Source: CAVUXJ01 sp963814975
Lineage (GTDB): Bacteria; Acidobacteriota; Vicinamibacteria; Vicinamibacterales; CAVVIG01
DNA: 64,000 bases
Assembly (NCBI GenBank): GCA_963814975.1
Contig: CAWFFB010000026.1
Location: 169,991 to 233,990 of the forward strand
Direction: 5' to 3'
The translations under genes and the position numbers were made by a program. Positions within the stretch are counted from its first letter, which is position 1. Each line of letters starts with the position of its first letter. The notes beneath the pieces were generated by a model, which saw only the letters and a program-made list of their open reading frames with translations, did not search any database and was not told the origin of the DNA. Below, one piece after another: positions 38,663 through 48,478 of this stretch.

Positions 38663-39850
38663 GTGAAACGCTGGTTATTCGGCTTGATCGCGCTCGTGAT
38701 CGCGGCGCTGCTGCCGCCGGTGTACATGGGTTCGGCCCCGCTTGTGACGGCACAGCAGCCGCAGCCGGTGCAGAACACCAACGTCCCCAGGATCCCGTTC
38801 GAGTCGGTGCCCGACTATTTCAAGTACTCGGCACAGATGAACCTCGGAGAAGTTCTCGGCGTGGCGGTGAACTCCAAGGGCCGCGTCGTCGTCCTGAATC
38901 ATCCCGGCAGCGCCACCTCGGGCCCGCTCTACGGCAATGCCACGACGCAGTTGCTCGAGTTCGATGAGGCCGGCAAATTCGTCCGGGAGATCGGTCACGG
39001 CGTGTACGGTCTCGGCTATGCCCACAGCGTGCGTTACGACAAGTACGACAACTTATGGGTCGTCGACAAGGGGACGCATACCGTCATGAAGTTCAACCCC
39101 GCGGGGTACGTCACCCTGAACCTGGGACGACGGCCGGAAGGGGTGGGTGAGCCCGACTACTACAAGGGAAATGGTTTGGCGGGTGGCGAGGAACGCCCGG
39201 CGCCGCAGCACGTAGACGGACTGTTCCGTGCGCCGACCGATATCGCGTGGGACAGCGACGACAACATCTATGTCAGCGACGGCTACATCAACTCGCGGGT
39301 GGCCAAGTTCGACAAACACGGGAACTGGATCAAGTCGTGGGGCTCGCGCGGACTGGGTGGGCCGCATGGGAACGAAAACCCCAGCCGAATCAACAACCCC
39401 CACAACATCGGGATCGATCGCCAGAACACGGTCTACATTGCCGATCGCGGCAACCGCCGCATCCAGGTGTTCGATCGCGACGGCAATTTCCAGCGGTTCA
39501 TTCATCTGAACGCGCCATACGACAAGACGCGGCATCCCATTCTGGGCAACCGGGATCCGAATCCGCCCGACGAGACCAACCCGTGGACGATCTGCATCAC
39601 GCAGGGTCCGACCCAGTATCTCTACACCTCTGATGCAGAACCCGGACGGATCTACAAGCTGACCTTGGACGGCAAGATTGTCGGGATGCTCGGCGAGTCG
39701 GGCCGGGAGATGGGCCAGTTCAACTGGCTGCACGGCATCGCCTGCCCGTCGGAGGACGTGCTGTATGTCGCCGATCTGAACAACTGGCGCGTCCAGAAGC
39801 TGCTCCTGCGCCCGGGGCGGTCGTCGCCCACGTCGGCACAGCGTCGCTGA
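38663..39850 (+). CDS. Exported NHL-repeat six-bladed beta-propeller protein
   Basis: 395 aa. GTG 38663 with AGGAG upstream; signal peptide MKRWLFGLIALVIAALLPP. NHL blades: FRAPTDIAWDSDDNIYVSDG, RVAKFDKHGNWIKSWGSRG, NPHNIGIDRQNTVYIADRG, NRRIQVFDRDGNF and FNWLHGIACPSEDVLYVADL. The arrangement resembles peptidyl-alpha-hydroxyglycine amidating lyase (PAL). A PHM-like protein is encoded at 16.7 kb, but they are not adjacent, so a shared pathway is only a thought. Likely periplasmic. Confidence 0.87.
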   Translation: MKRWLFGLIALVIAALLPPVYMGSAPLVTAQQPQPVQNTNVPRIPFESVPDYFKYSAQMNLGEVLGVAVNSKGRVVVLNHPGSATSGPLYGNATTQLLEFDEAGKFVREIGHGVYGLGYAHSVRYDKYDNLWVVDKGTHTVMKFNPAGYVTLNLGRRPEGVGEPDYYKGNGLAGGEERPAPQHVDGLFRAPTDIAWDSDDNIYVSDGYINSRVAKFDKHGNWIKSWGSRGLGGPHGNENPSRINNPHNIGIDRQNTVYIADRGNRRIQVFDRDGNFQRFIHLNAPYDKTRHPILGNRDPNPPDETNPWTICITQGPTQYLYTSDAEPGRIYKLTLDGKIVGMLGESGREMGQFNWLHGIACPSEDVLYVADLNNWRVQKLLLRPGRSSPTSAQRR

Positions 39851-40086
39851 ACGGAGCCGGACAGTCACTTCTTCAGGTGCGCCTGTCCCCGTCCCACTTC
39901 AGGCCGCGACCCTTCCGCTCGAGGCCGACAGGGGCGATATGTTGTCTCATCCTTCTCAGCTGCCCAGGGCGCGCCGCGCCCGATATTCACCTATCCGTCC
40001 CGGCGGGGCGGGTGTAGGGTGTAGGTCAGCGTGCGGAATGACGCCCGGGATACGTAGTGGCGGTGGTTGTGAGCAGTGAGGCAACC

Positions 40087-41985
40087 ATGATCGTCGTTCG
40101 ATTCTCGCTCGTCGCGTTGTTCGCCGCCGCGGTCTCGGCTCAAACCGACCCCTCCCGCGACGCGCTCTTTTTGGCGCTCCAGCGTGGAGCCTCCCAGGAA
40201 GTCGGGCGTGTCCTTGCCGGCGGCGCGAGCCCGAACCTCGTTGACGCGGATGGCACGCCCGCTCTGATGGCGGCGGCGTTGTTCGGCAACGCCGAAACCG
40301 TCGACCTCCTCCTCAAACGAGGTGCGGATCCAAACAAACCCGATGCCTCGGGTGCCACGGCACTGATGTGGGCGGTTTCCGACGAGGAGAAGGTCCGGCT
40401 CCTCGTGGGGCGCGGGGCCAATGTGAACGCGAAGTCCAACACGGACCGGACGCCGCTGCTCGTGGCCGCCTCCTTGCCCCGAACCGTACCCGTGCTGCGG
40501 ATCCTCCTGGACCGCGGGGCTGATCTTCGCGCGCAGGACCGCGCGGGCGCGACGGCGTTGGCCCTCGCCGTACGCTCAGCCGACGTCGATGTTGTTCGCT
40601 TCCTGGTGGAGAGAGGTCTGGATCCGAACGCTCTCTCGGTTGTGGCGCGGCGGCCAGGCTTTGTCCGCAACGATCGGCCGACCTTCGACTACTTGGTGTC
40701 GAAAGGACTGACCCCCGCCCCCGATCTGTTGGTCACGGCTGTCACGTGGCAGCCTGCGGCGGCGATTGGCCGCTGGATCGATCTCGGGGCGGATGTGAAC
40801 GCCAGCAATCCGGCTCAATACAACAGAACCCCACTGCTGACGGCCGTCACCTCGGAGACGGAAGGGACCGATACGCTGAAGCTGCTGCTCGACCACGGCG
40901 CCGACCCGAACGTCAGGACGACAGAAGGGGAATCGCCGCTCGATTGGGCGATCTACAAGGGCGACCGCGCGAAGATCGACATTCTGGAGCAGCACGGCGC
41001 CACTCGAGGTAACGGTCCGCGACGCGAGGAGATCCCCCCGCCCGCGAAAGGCGGCATCGCGGACCCGCGAACCTCGGTGACCAGAAGCGTCGCGCGAGTG
41101 CTCGACGTTGCTCCACGGTTCCGCGAACAGGCGACCTGCGTTTCGTGCCACCACAACGCCATGCCGGCGATTGCCGCTGCGGCCGCCAGACGGAAGGGCA
41201 TCGAGGTCGATGAGGTACGGGCGCGCAAGAATCTCGACGACATGGTGACGTTCTTCAAGAACGGTGCGTCGCGGATGATGTTGGGGGATCCAGCGGTCGG
41301 GGGCGAAGCGCTGACGGCAGGCTACGTCCAGCTGGGGCTCGCGGCAGAAGGTCATCCACTCGACAAGGTGACGGGGGCCACGACGCATTGGCTGATCGCA
41401 CGGCAGATGCCGGATGGACGGTGGGTGGGCAACGGCGTCAACCGCCCGCCGATTGAATACAGCTCGATCAGCCATACCGCGATCGCCGCCGGCGGCTTGA
41501 TCTCGTATCCCCTCCCCGGTCGCCGGGACGAGATGAAGGAAAGCCTGCGGCGGGCACGGCAGTGGCTGCTCGCCGCGCAGCCGAAGTCGGCGGAGGAACG
41601 CGGGATGCGCCTGATGGGCCTGGTGTGGACCGATGCGGGACGGTCCAGCATCCAGGCCGCGATTCGAGAGATTCGCGCGAACCAGAACGCGGGCGGCGGC
41701 TGGCCCCAGCTCGCTCGTGCGGAGCCCGATGCCTACGCTACGGGCCTGTCCCTGTATGCGCTTCACGTGGCGGGCGTGCCCGCGGCCGACGAGGCGTACC
41801 GCAAAGGCGTGGCGTTCCTGCTCGGGAATCAGTACCAAGACGGTACCTGGCTCGTGAAGACCCACTCCTTCCCTCTGCAGCGGTATTTCGAGAGTGGATT
41901 CCCGTACGGCAGGCATCAATGGATCTCGACGGCGGCGACCAGCTGGGCGGCGCTCGCGATCGCCCAGACGTTGCCTGACAGGTGA
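40087..41985 (+). CDS. Exported fusion: ankyrin repeats, CxxCH motif and terpenoid-cyclase-like toroid
   Basis: 632 aa from ATG 40087. Signal peptide: VVRFSLVALFAAAVSAQ. Residues about 20-310 are ankyrin repeats (DLLLKRGADPNKPDASGATA, VRLLVGRGANVNAKSN, LKLLLDHGADPNVRTTEG). A heme-like motif CVSCHH follows in EQATCVSCHHNAMPAIAAA (residues about 355-360). The last 270 residues are an alpha/alpha toroid of the squalene-cyclase/prenyltransferase superfamily (HWLIARQMPDGRWVGN, QNAGGGWPQLARAEPDAYAT, LLGNQYQDGTWLVKTHSFPL, YGRHQWISTAATSWAALAI). No DXDD cyclase motif is visible, so catalysis as a cyclase is doubtful. Co-directional with the preceding cluster. Confidence 0.88.
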   Translation: MIVVRFSLVALFAAAVSAQTDPSRDALFLALQRGASQEVGRVLAGGASPNLVDADGTPALMAAALFGNAETVDLLLKRGADPNKPDASGATALMWAVSDEEKVRLLVGRGANVNAKSNTDRTPLLVAASLPRTVPVLRILLDRGADLRAQDRAGATALALAVRSADVDVVRFLVERGLDPNALSVVARRPGFVRNDRPTFDYLVSKGLTPAPDLLVTAVTWQPAAAIGRWIDLGADVNASNPAQYNRTPLLTAVTSETEGTDTLKLLLDHGADPNVRTTEGESPLDWAIYKGDRAKIDILEQHGATRGNGPRREEIPPPAKGGIADPRTSVTRSVARVLDVAPRFREQATCVSCHHNAMPAIAAAAARRKGIEVDEVRARKNLDDMVTFFKNGASRMMLGDPAVGGEALTAGYVQLGLAAEGHPLDKVTGATTHWLIARQMPDGRWVGNGVNRPPIEYSSISHTAIAAGGLISYPLPGRRDEMKESLRRARQWLLAAQPKSAEERGMRLMGLVWTDAGRSSIQAAIREIRANQNAGGGWPQLARAEPDAYATGLSLYALHVAGVPAADEAYRKGVAFLLGNQYQDGTWLVKTHSFPLQRYFESGFPYGRHQWISTAATSWAALAIAQTLPDR

Positions 41986-42125
41986 CACGGTCAGAGGGGA
42001 CGATCAACCACCTGCGTCGCACTCGAACCACGCCATCGGGTCTTCCGAAGCGCAGGTCCGGATGGGGAAGGCGCGCTTGCCTCACGCTGCAGCCGACCTT
42101 TACTGCGCTTTTCACAATGCCGCAA

Positions 42126-42182
42126 TGTAGTGTCCGGCTCTAAGCTCGGACCCTGCCGACGACCGCCTGAAGCCGGGCGCTT
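42126..42182. repeat. Dispersed repeat copy (GTAGTGTCCGGCT...AGCCGGGC type)
   Basis: GTAGTGTCCGGCTCTAAGCT followed by CGCCTGAAGCCGGGCGCTTC. Another variant of the intergenic family seen at 1271-1295, 26.74 and 29.4 kb. Confidence 0.5.
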
Positions 42183-42211
42183 CAGCATCGAGAAAACCAC
42201 TGTTCCCCAGC

Positions 42212-42298
42212 CGCGGTTGTTCGTTTCCCCTGCCGCGGGCGTTTAACAGAGAGAACGACGGGCAATAAGGCCCGCTTCGTAATGAGGAGGGCGGGACG
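42212..42298 (+). promoter_or_regulatory. Conserved 5' leader of the 129-aa protein gene (copy 1)
   Basis: The 87 bases before the start share long blocks with the leader of the paralogue at 56309: GCGTTTAACA, AGAGAAC-ACGGGCAAT and ATGAGGAGGG--GACGATG. The conservation extends beyond the ribosome-binding site (GAGGAGG), suggesting a shared promoter or leader element. It also contains a small hairpin (GGGC-AATAAG-GCCC). Confidence 0.6.
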
Positions 42299-42688
42299 AT
42301 GTTTTCTCGCAATCGGCTCGCGGCGGCGTTGGCTGCGGTGATCCTTGGACTGGCCGCCGAGGCATCCATCGGTGCAAGCGTGCCTGGGAAGCACACGATG
42401 TACCTGACCTTCAACAGACCGGTATCCCTGCCCGGCGTGGCGCTCGGATCCGGCATCTACATCTTTGAACTGCTCGAACAAAGCGGGCACAATGTGGTCC
42501 GCGTGCTCAGTCGAGACCGCAGGTTCATTCACTACACAGGGCTCACAAATTCGGTCGATCGGCCTCACGACCTGAAACCCGATCACGTGATCTCGTTTGC
42601 GGAGGCGGCGCCCAACGTGCCTCAGCCGATCGCAATCTGGTGGCCTGAGGCTCTGGCTGGACGGCAGTTCATCTATCCGAGGAAGTAG
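42299..42688 (+). CDS. Exported protein of unknown function, 129 aa (paralogue of 55920-56309)
   Basis: ATG 42299 after GAGGAGG. Signal peptide MFSRNRLAAALAAVILGLAAEASIG. The mature part has TMYLTFNRPVSLPGVALGSG, a YIFELLEQ segment, VVRVLSRDRRFIHYTG and a C-terminal PIAIWWPE with GRQFIYPRK. It is about 65 percent identical by eye to the protein at 55.9 kb. The fold is probably a small beta-sandwich. No function known. Copies of this family, from memory, are frequent in Acidobacteriota. Confidence 0.85.
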   Translation: MFSRNRLAAALAAVILGLAAEASIGASVPGKHTMYLTFNRPVSLPGVALGSGIYIFELLEQSGHNVVRVLSRDRRFIHYTGLTNSVDRPHDLKPDHVISFAEAAPNVPQPIAIWWPEALAGRQFIYPRK

Positions 42689-43399
42689 ACCGTGGTTCGA
42701 TGTCCGGCCTGCGCACGTGCAGGCATGACCGCGGACTTCTCCGCCGGTTGTGCCTGCAGTCTTGTTTTGAGTCCGGTGCGAACGCGATGCGGCTTTATCG
42801 GCGCCAGGCTGTCAACCGGATCCGTGACGAGGTGCGTCGGTTGGCGCCAGCCCACGCACTCGAAGGCTGTTCAATTAGGCGTCCTCCGAGGTTTAGTCCC
42901 ATCAAAGCAGTCATGTCCGCAGCTGTGATGTCTCAAGGCGATTCGACACTCGCACGCGGTTGACAGAGCAAAGCCAATCGATATTAACAGAGTCGAACTA
43001 ACTGCGAGTGTTGAAGAACTTTCTCGCGAGGTTCGATCCGACAACACTCACGCGACGCCCCGACTGTCCGAGGCCACTAGCGGTTCAGCGCTGCGCAGGA
43101 TGATAGCGGTGATTGAGCTAGCGTGTGTAGCGATGTCGCGAGTCTCTTCACCGGCTTCGCAAGCACGCCTACATCGGGCCACCACGGCGCTAACCCACGC
43201 AGCTCGGATTACCCCGAAGCAAGACCTACCCCTCCCCCGGTTGGCAAGGCGCCGCGGACGGCTGACGCGTTGTTCAAGGGCTGTAATTTCGGGCACAGGT
43301 TAACAAGACAATGTCTAATAGACGGTGGTAGTGTGGCGATGACAATGCCTTCATTCCTATTGCAGCAGTTGTTCATGAGTGTGAAAGGAGCGGAAGTCA
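42689..43399. other. Non-coding gap before the TonB receptor
   Basis: About 710 bp. Several short open frames occur, but none looks like protein and none has a credible start. A purine-rich site, GAAAGGAGCGG, at 43384-43394 precedes the receptor start. Confidence 0.45.
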
Positions 43400-46300
43400 T
43401 GCCGACCTTAGCCGTATCGGCGTGCTATTGGTGGGCCAGATGCTTACCAGCGCCATCCCGACTCTGGCCCAGGTCGTCACGCACCGGGACGATTCAATCG
43501 ATCCTCGAGGATCCACAAGGCGGCCGGCTCCCTGGCGTGACGGTCACCGCGTCGGCGAGTGACGTGGTGACGACCCGCACGGTCGTCAGCGACGCGGAAG
43601 GCGTCGCGACGCTTGAGGCGCTGGCGCCCTCGGCGCTGTACATGGTGAGCGCTAGGATTTCGGGCTTCAGGGACTACACTAGGGAAGCCATTGCGCGTGA
43701 GCAGTGGGCAGACGACGACGATCCATGCTCGAGTTGATGCTGTCGACCGTGGCGACGGTTGTGACCGTCCTAGACCCCAACCGGACGACCCCCATCGTCG
43801 ACGTCACTCGTGCGGTATCGGGCACTGATATTACCTTGCAGCTCACCGAGTCACTCCCGACTGGTCGTTCGTACCAGAGCTACCTGCAGTTGGTTCCCGG
43901 CGTGCTGCCCGATAACCCTAACCAGGCAGGGAACCCCTCGTCGCGGTCGGGCATAAATTGGCAGGACCCAAATACCAACGGCAACCTCGGAATCTCGTCC
44001 GACAACGCGTACTACTTCGAAGGCATCAACATGACGGATCCCGTCACCGGGGACCTTTGGGGCGAACCTCAATACCGAGATCATCCAGGAACAGAAGGTC
44101 ATTGTGGGCGGAATTCCGGCGGAGTACATCGGCGCTCCCGGGTTGATTTCTACGGTGATCACGAAGTCTGAGACCAATCGATACTCCGGCTCAGCCAACT
44201 ACTTCTTTCAGAACGATCGTCTAGTTGCCGAAAACCGGCACGGCCCCGGTCAGATTTTTCAGCACCGACGATACGGCATTTACCGTAGGTGGCCCGGCGA
44301 TGAAAGATCGCGTGTGGTTTTTTAGGCAGTTTCCGATACACCGATGTGTAAGGACGAAGTGTTTGCGCTCAATACCAATGCGTTTCTGCGAAAGGTGACG
44401 TCGACCGAAAAGCAGGGTTTCGCCAAAGCCACATGGGCGGCGTCGAACAACGATCTAGTGAGCGGCATGTTCTTGAACGACCCCTTCGACCAGACCGGTC
44501 GACGGGATCGCGATGTCCCGAACTCTCGAGACCATCGCGCAAGCAGGGCGGGAAGAACTTCTCGGGGACCTACAGCCGCGTGTGGAGCCGCTTCCTGCTC
44601 GATGGTGACATTCAGCCACCACGATGCGGAGATTTCAGATTTCTCGACCGTCCGCGAGTCCCGCAACACCGTGGTCTTCCAAGCTGCCGATGTGCGGACC
44701 CAGGCCGATGAGAATCTTGGCGGATACGGCCAGGATTCACCGGAACATCGGGCGACGTGGCAGGCGAGGAGTGCGGCCCAATGTATCTGGCAGAACCACA
44801 AGGTCAAAGGCGGCCTCGAGCTGGGCGAAGCATGAGCACAGCCCGGATCTCATTTATCTGGGTTCGCCCGACCGCGCGCGCTACATCTCGATCTTCAAAC
44901 CGATATCTCGGTCAGGGCGTGACGGCGGCCGACATCGTGGAGGGCTCTTGGACGGCGCTGGCGTTCGACTATTCGAAACCCGAGCGATTTCGACGGCCTG
45001 ATCAATACAATCGACCGGCTGCCGAACCGGGCCAGGTTCTATACGTTGCTCGATACCGACCGGAACGGGACGATCACGCAGGACGAGCTTGGCAAGGCGT
45101 TGCGCTTCAACAGCACGGCGGGGAACCCTACGGGCAGCTCAACTACCAGCGCGATTTCATGTCGCAGTTAGGCGCGCAGGTGTTCTCCTCGAAAGGTTGG
45201 TCGTTTTTTGGTCAGGACGAATTCAACTACGGACGGTTCACGTTCAATGTTGGAGTGCGTGCGGAGCAGTGGTCGCACTTCGCCACGACCGGAGAGAAGG
45301 TCTTCACCTTTGACTGGACGTGGGCACCTCGTCTGAGTGCGGTGTACGACCTACTGGGCGATGGCACGCAGAAGGTCGCCGGATATTACGGCCGCTACTA
45401 CGACCCCATCCGAAATGATATGACGGCTTTTGCCGGCTCACTCTCCGGCAACGTCATCGAAGAGCAGGTGTTCATCGACGGCCAGTGGCTCCCGTACCGT
45501 GTGCGGGCGGCCCCGACCCAAGCCGACGCGATCTTCTCGCCAAGCACGGAGACGCCGTATACCGACGAAGTCCAGGTTCAGCACAGATCGGCCTCGGCGG
45601 GAGTATGAGCCTCTCCACGACGTTCTACTGGCGGCAGAGTAAGGACATATTCGAGGATTTCGACCCGCATCTGTCCACCGAACCCAGCGTCTATCCCGGT
45701 TCGACGAGCGACCCGAACTCGTTGTTTCTCGGCTATAGCTATTTCGGGCTCACTGGTGATCCGGGCAGTAACTTCATCCTCGGCACTCTGCCAGGTGCCG
45801 TGCGCAAGTACAAAGGCCTAGAGATCGCATTCCGAAGGCGGTTTGCGAACAACTGGCAGAGTCTCGTCTCTGTACAACTGGCTCGCCGCCGAGGGTAACG
45901 CCGTTTCTGACGGCACCGCCGGATTCCCTGGAGACGTCCTCTTTCTCGAATCCGCGGGCGCCGAACATCTACGGTATCGTGCCTGGAACGATTGACCATC
46001 TGATCAAAGCGGCTGGCTCTTACACCACCAGGTGGGGCGTTCAGATGGGCGCGACGTACCACTGGAATTCGGGAACCGTTGTGAACAGGACGTTCCTGGC
46101 ATCCCAGACCAGAATTCCACTCAGGGTCTCAGCTGCCGACGCGTTTGAGTTTGGAGGGCTGCCGCGCACGCGGTGGATTGCCCCGGATTCCATCGGCGGA
46201 GTCGAGAACCCATCGTGGGGATCGGTGGACGCCCGGCTTCAGGTACATAACATCGTTCAGCCGGTACAGAGCAGAGTTCTTCGTTGACATCTTCAATCTA

Positions 46301-46427
46301 TTTAACGACCAGGCCGCCATTCGAAACGAAGACCTAGTGGCCGGCACGGGGACGACCAGCTTCGGCGAGCCGATTCAGTGGCGTCACTCCGCGCCGGGCG
46401 TTTCTCGGCGCCCGCGTCCGCTTCTGA
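43400..46427 (+). pseudogene. Oar-type TonB-dependent receptor with an EF-hand-like loop, many frameshifts
   Basis: Reading across frames gives one receptor of about 1,000 aa. In order: signal (RIGVLLVGQMLTSAIPTLAQ), carboxypeptidase-regulatory-like domain (ILEDPQGGRLPGVTVTASAS), plug (LPTGRSYQSYLQLVPGVLPD; AYYFEGINMTDPVTG; VIVGGIPAEYIGAPG), and barrel strands through VGVRAEQWSHFATT and IFNLFNDQAAIRNED to a natural C-terminus RAFLGARVRF at 46427 ending in Phe. A 12-residue EF-hand loop (DTDRNGTITQDE, 45052-45087) sits in the barrel region. At least eight frame changes break it. Such receptors import large substrates across the outer membrane. Confidence 0.85.
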
Positions 46428-46741
46428 GCGCAGCGCGGATAGTCGCGGCAGTGTAAAGCCGGCGCGCCCATGAAGAGGGTCATCAGCGCTGCGCCGAATC
46501 CGGCGACGCATCGTAAGGCTAGGCTTGGAAGGCTTGCAGCGCTGGTTCGAGCAGCGTCGTGGATACCGCTGTGCGCTGCAGTGGTTGCCGCCCGACCCCG
46601 TGGGGGTGGTGTCAGAAAGCTTAGCTGGAACCGTTATTCCTATATAACCGCCGCGGTTTGCTGTTGAGGTTTGCGGGTCAAGGGGCTAGACTGCCCTAGA
46701 TTTGAAAATGCGCTCACCGGCTGAAAGCGACTGAGGTGCCT
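46428..46741. other. Gap between receptor and C11 protease genes
   Basis: About 310 bp, with no coding signal. It should hold the promoter for the downstream protease gene. A TATATAA stretch near 46641-46647 is the most AT-rich point. Confidence 0.4.
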
Positions 46742-48048
46742 ATGGCTCGCCAAAGCAATGCATCGAAAGCGGCGCCCGTTAGTGCCAATCGTAAGGCTTG
46801 GACAGTTGCAGTGTTTATGGTCGGCGACCCGGAACTGGAATCTCCAATGAAGCGGGATCTGGTGGAGTTAGCCAGCGTGGGTTTCCACCAGACCAAGTCA
46901 ACGTTGTTGTTGCGCAACAGAAGACAGCCGGCAGCGCCACGAATGTCTTTTAAATCCTGGCTCTGACCGATAGTAGCCCCAAGCATCAAAAACGAGTCGG
47001 GACATCGCTGGAAGGTCCGCTGGCGCAACGGTTAGGCCAGTTCTTACAGTCGAGTCTTGGAGAATTTCCAAGCGAGAGCACTACTTGGTGGTCTTGTGGG
47101 GTCACGCAGGAGGCTTCGGTTTGGGCAGCTGAAACCCAGGTCCGAAGACGACTTGCTCCAGCTCGACCAGCTGAAGAAGGTGCTGGAAAAATTTCTGAGT
47201 CGCCACGACGGGAAGAAGCTTGAGAATCCTTGGTTTCTGCGCCTGTGCACTGAGCAAGGCAGAGTTTGCCCTCGAACTGCGAGACGAGGTCGACTTTCTC
47301 GTGTCGTCCCAAATCGGCATCTCGACGTTGATGACTTCGCCGTTCGACGAGGTCGTCCGGCGGCTGGTTATGAGTCCGGAAATCGAACCTCTATCCCTGG
47401 CTGTTCAAATCGTACAATGCTTCGAGGAATCCTACGAACCGCCTCCAATCGCGCTGACCGTGCTGAATCTCCGGCAGAGCCAGGACTTAAAAGAACCGTT
47501 AGTCAACGATCTGTCCGATGCTATCCTCGGCGTTCTTGCCAAATTCAAACCCGAGCAACTATCCGGGGATGGGCGACTTAAGAAGCTCGGTGACGCTGAC
47601 CAAATCGACAGTGTCATCACAAGTCTTGCGCCCGACCAATTGCTCGGTTTTAGGCTTAGTCTGTGTGTGCTCAACACTTTCAGTCAAGCACTTGACGTGT
47701 TCCCGTACGGAGCACGAGGAGCTTGTGGATTTCTTCGACTTTTGTCGCAAGCTCGTCGAGCAGAGTGGACTTGATGACGGAGCGGAGCACGTTCGAAATC
47801 AAGCTCGAAGCGTCATCAATCGAGGCGCACAACCGTTTGTCGTTGAAAATGCGCGTGCTGGCCCGAAACTCGGTGCCTTGAACGGCCTGAGCATCATTGC
47901 TCCGGATTTCAAGGACAAAAACTGGGCAGACTCGTGGAACGTCAAGTCCGGAAGGCGACCTTGGTTGTGGCATGAAACGAGCTGGCCGAAGATGACAGCT
48001 GAGGTTCACAGGTTCGCGATGTTACTACCTCCGGAATTTCTGGAATAG
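46742..48048 (+). pseudogene. Clostripain-like (peptidase C11) protein, frameshifted
   Basis: ATG 46742 with GAGG upstream. Frame 1 opens with KAWTVAVFMVGDPELES, the usual C11 start, to DLVELASVG. A second frame continues VNVVVAQQKTAGSATN, then an in-frame TAA, then ALTDSSPKHQ and LGQFLQSSLGEFPSEST. A third frame gives LVVLWGHAGGFGLGS with the catalytic His (codon 47103). The ORF from about 47220 has ILGFCACALSKAEFALELRD with the catalytic Cys (codon 47244), then DFLVSSQIGI. A last frame ends with ALNGLSIIAPDF and the stop at 48048. Clostripains are Arg/Lys-specific clan-CD proteases. Assigned by motifs only. Confidence 0.78.
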
Positions 48049-48068
48049 CGTGCAGTAGGAGGCTGAGC

Positions 48069-48146
48069 ATGGGGAAGAAATACGAACGTCCTACAAACAT
48101 CAAGGCCTCGATCACAAAAATCAGCGCGATCACTCGAAGACTTTGA
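48069..48146 (+). CDS. Micro-ORF, 25 aa, strong RBS
   Basis: ATG 48069 lies six bases after a perfect AGGAGG (48057-48062) and 20 bp after the C11 stop. The peptide begins MGKKYERPTN and ends SAITRRL. It has about seven basic residues and only one acidic. No family known. The ideal Shine-Dalgarno argues for translation. It may be a substrate, activator or toxin-like peptide linked to the flanking proteases, which is speculation. Confidence 0.5.
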   Translation: MGKKYERPTNIKASITKISAITRRL

Positions 48147-48203
48147 AGTAACTGCTAAACGGACGTAACCGCATGCATCTGGCAATCGGAGAAGGAGGAG
48201 ATG

Positions 48204-48350
48204 ATGTTCACACAGGTCGAAACTCGTTCTAAGGGAATGGAGTTGGCGTTGTCGTCGGCCGGGAAAAAACTTGATGCGCTTCTCGCCAAGATTGAGAAGC
48301 AAGTTAGCGCACAAGTAGCAAGAAGTACCAAGCGTCTAAAGAAGCGATAG
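48204..48350 (+). CDS. Small basic protein, 48-49 aa, strong RBS
   Basis: Start ATG 48204 (or ATG 48201), right after AAGGAGGAG. The protein reads MFTQVETRSKGMELALSS, then AGKKLDALLAKIEKQV and a lysine/arginine-rich tail, RSTKRLKKR. The middle is an amphipathic helix. It lies between the C11 and TPR-CHAT genes in the same direction. Lys/Arg-rich tails are the kind of site clostripains cut, so a substrate role is possible but unproven. No homologous family recognised. Confidence 0.55.
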   Translation: MFTQVETRSKGMELALSSAGKKLDALLAKIEKQVSAQVARSTKRLKKR

Positions 48351-48478
48351 CAGCCAGTCGAACTGGGGCCTCACGATTAATTTGAAGCGCTCCAGGCGCT
48401 GTCTCAGCAAAGAAGCGGGGCCTCCCTGTGAGGTTGTCGGGCTTGCACGTCGGCCAGAGGATCGTGGTGCGTAGCGCC

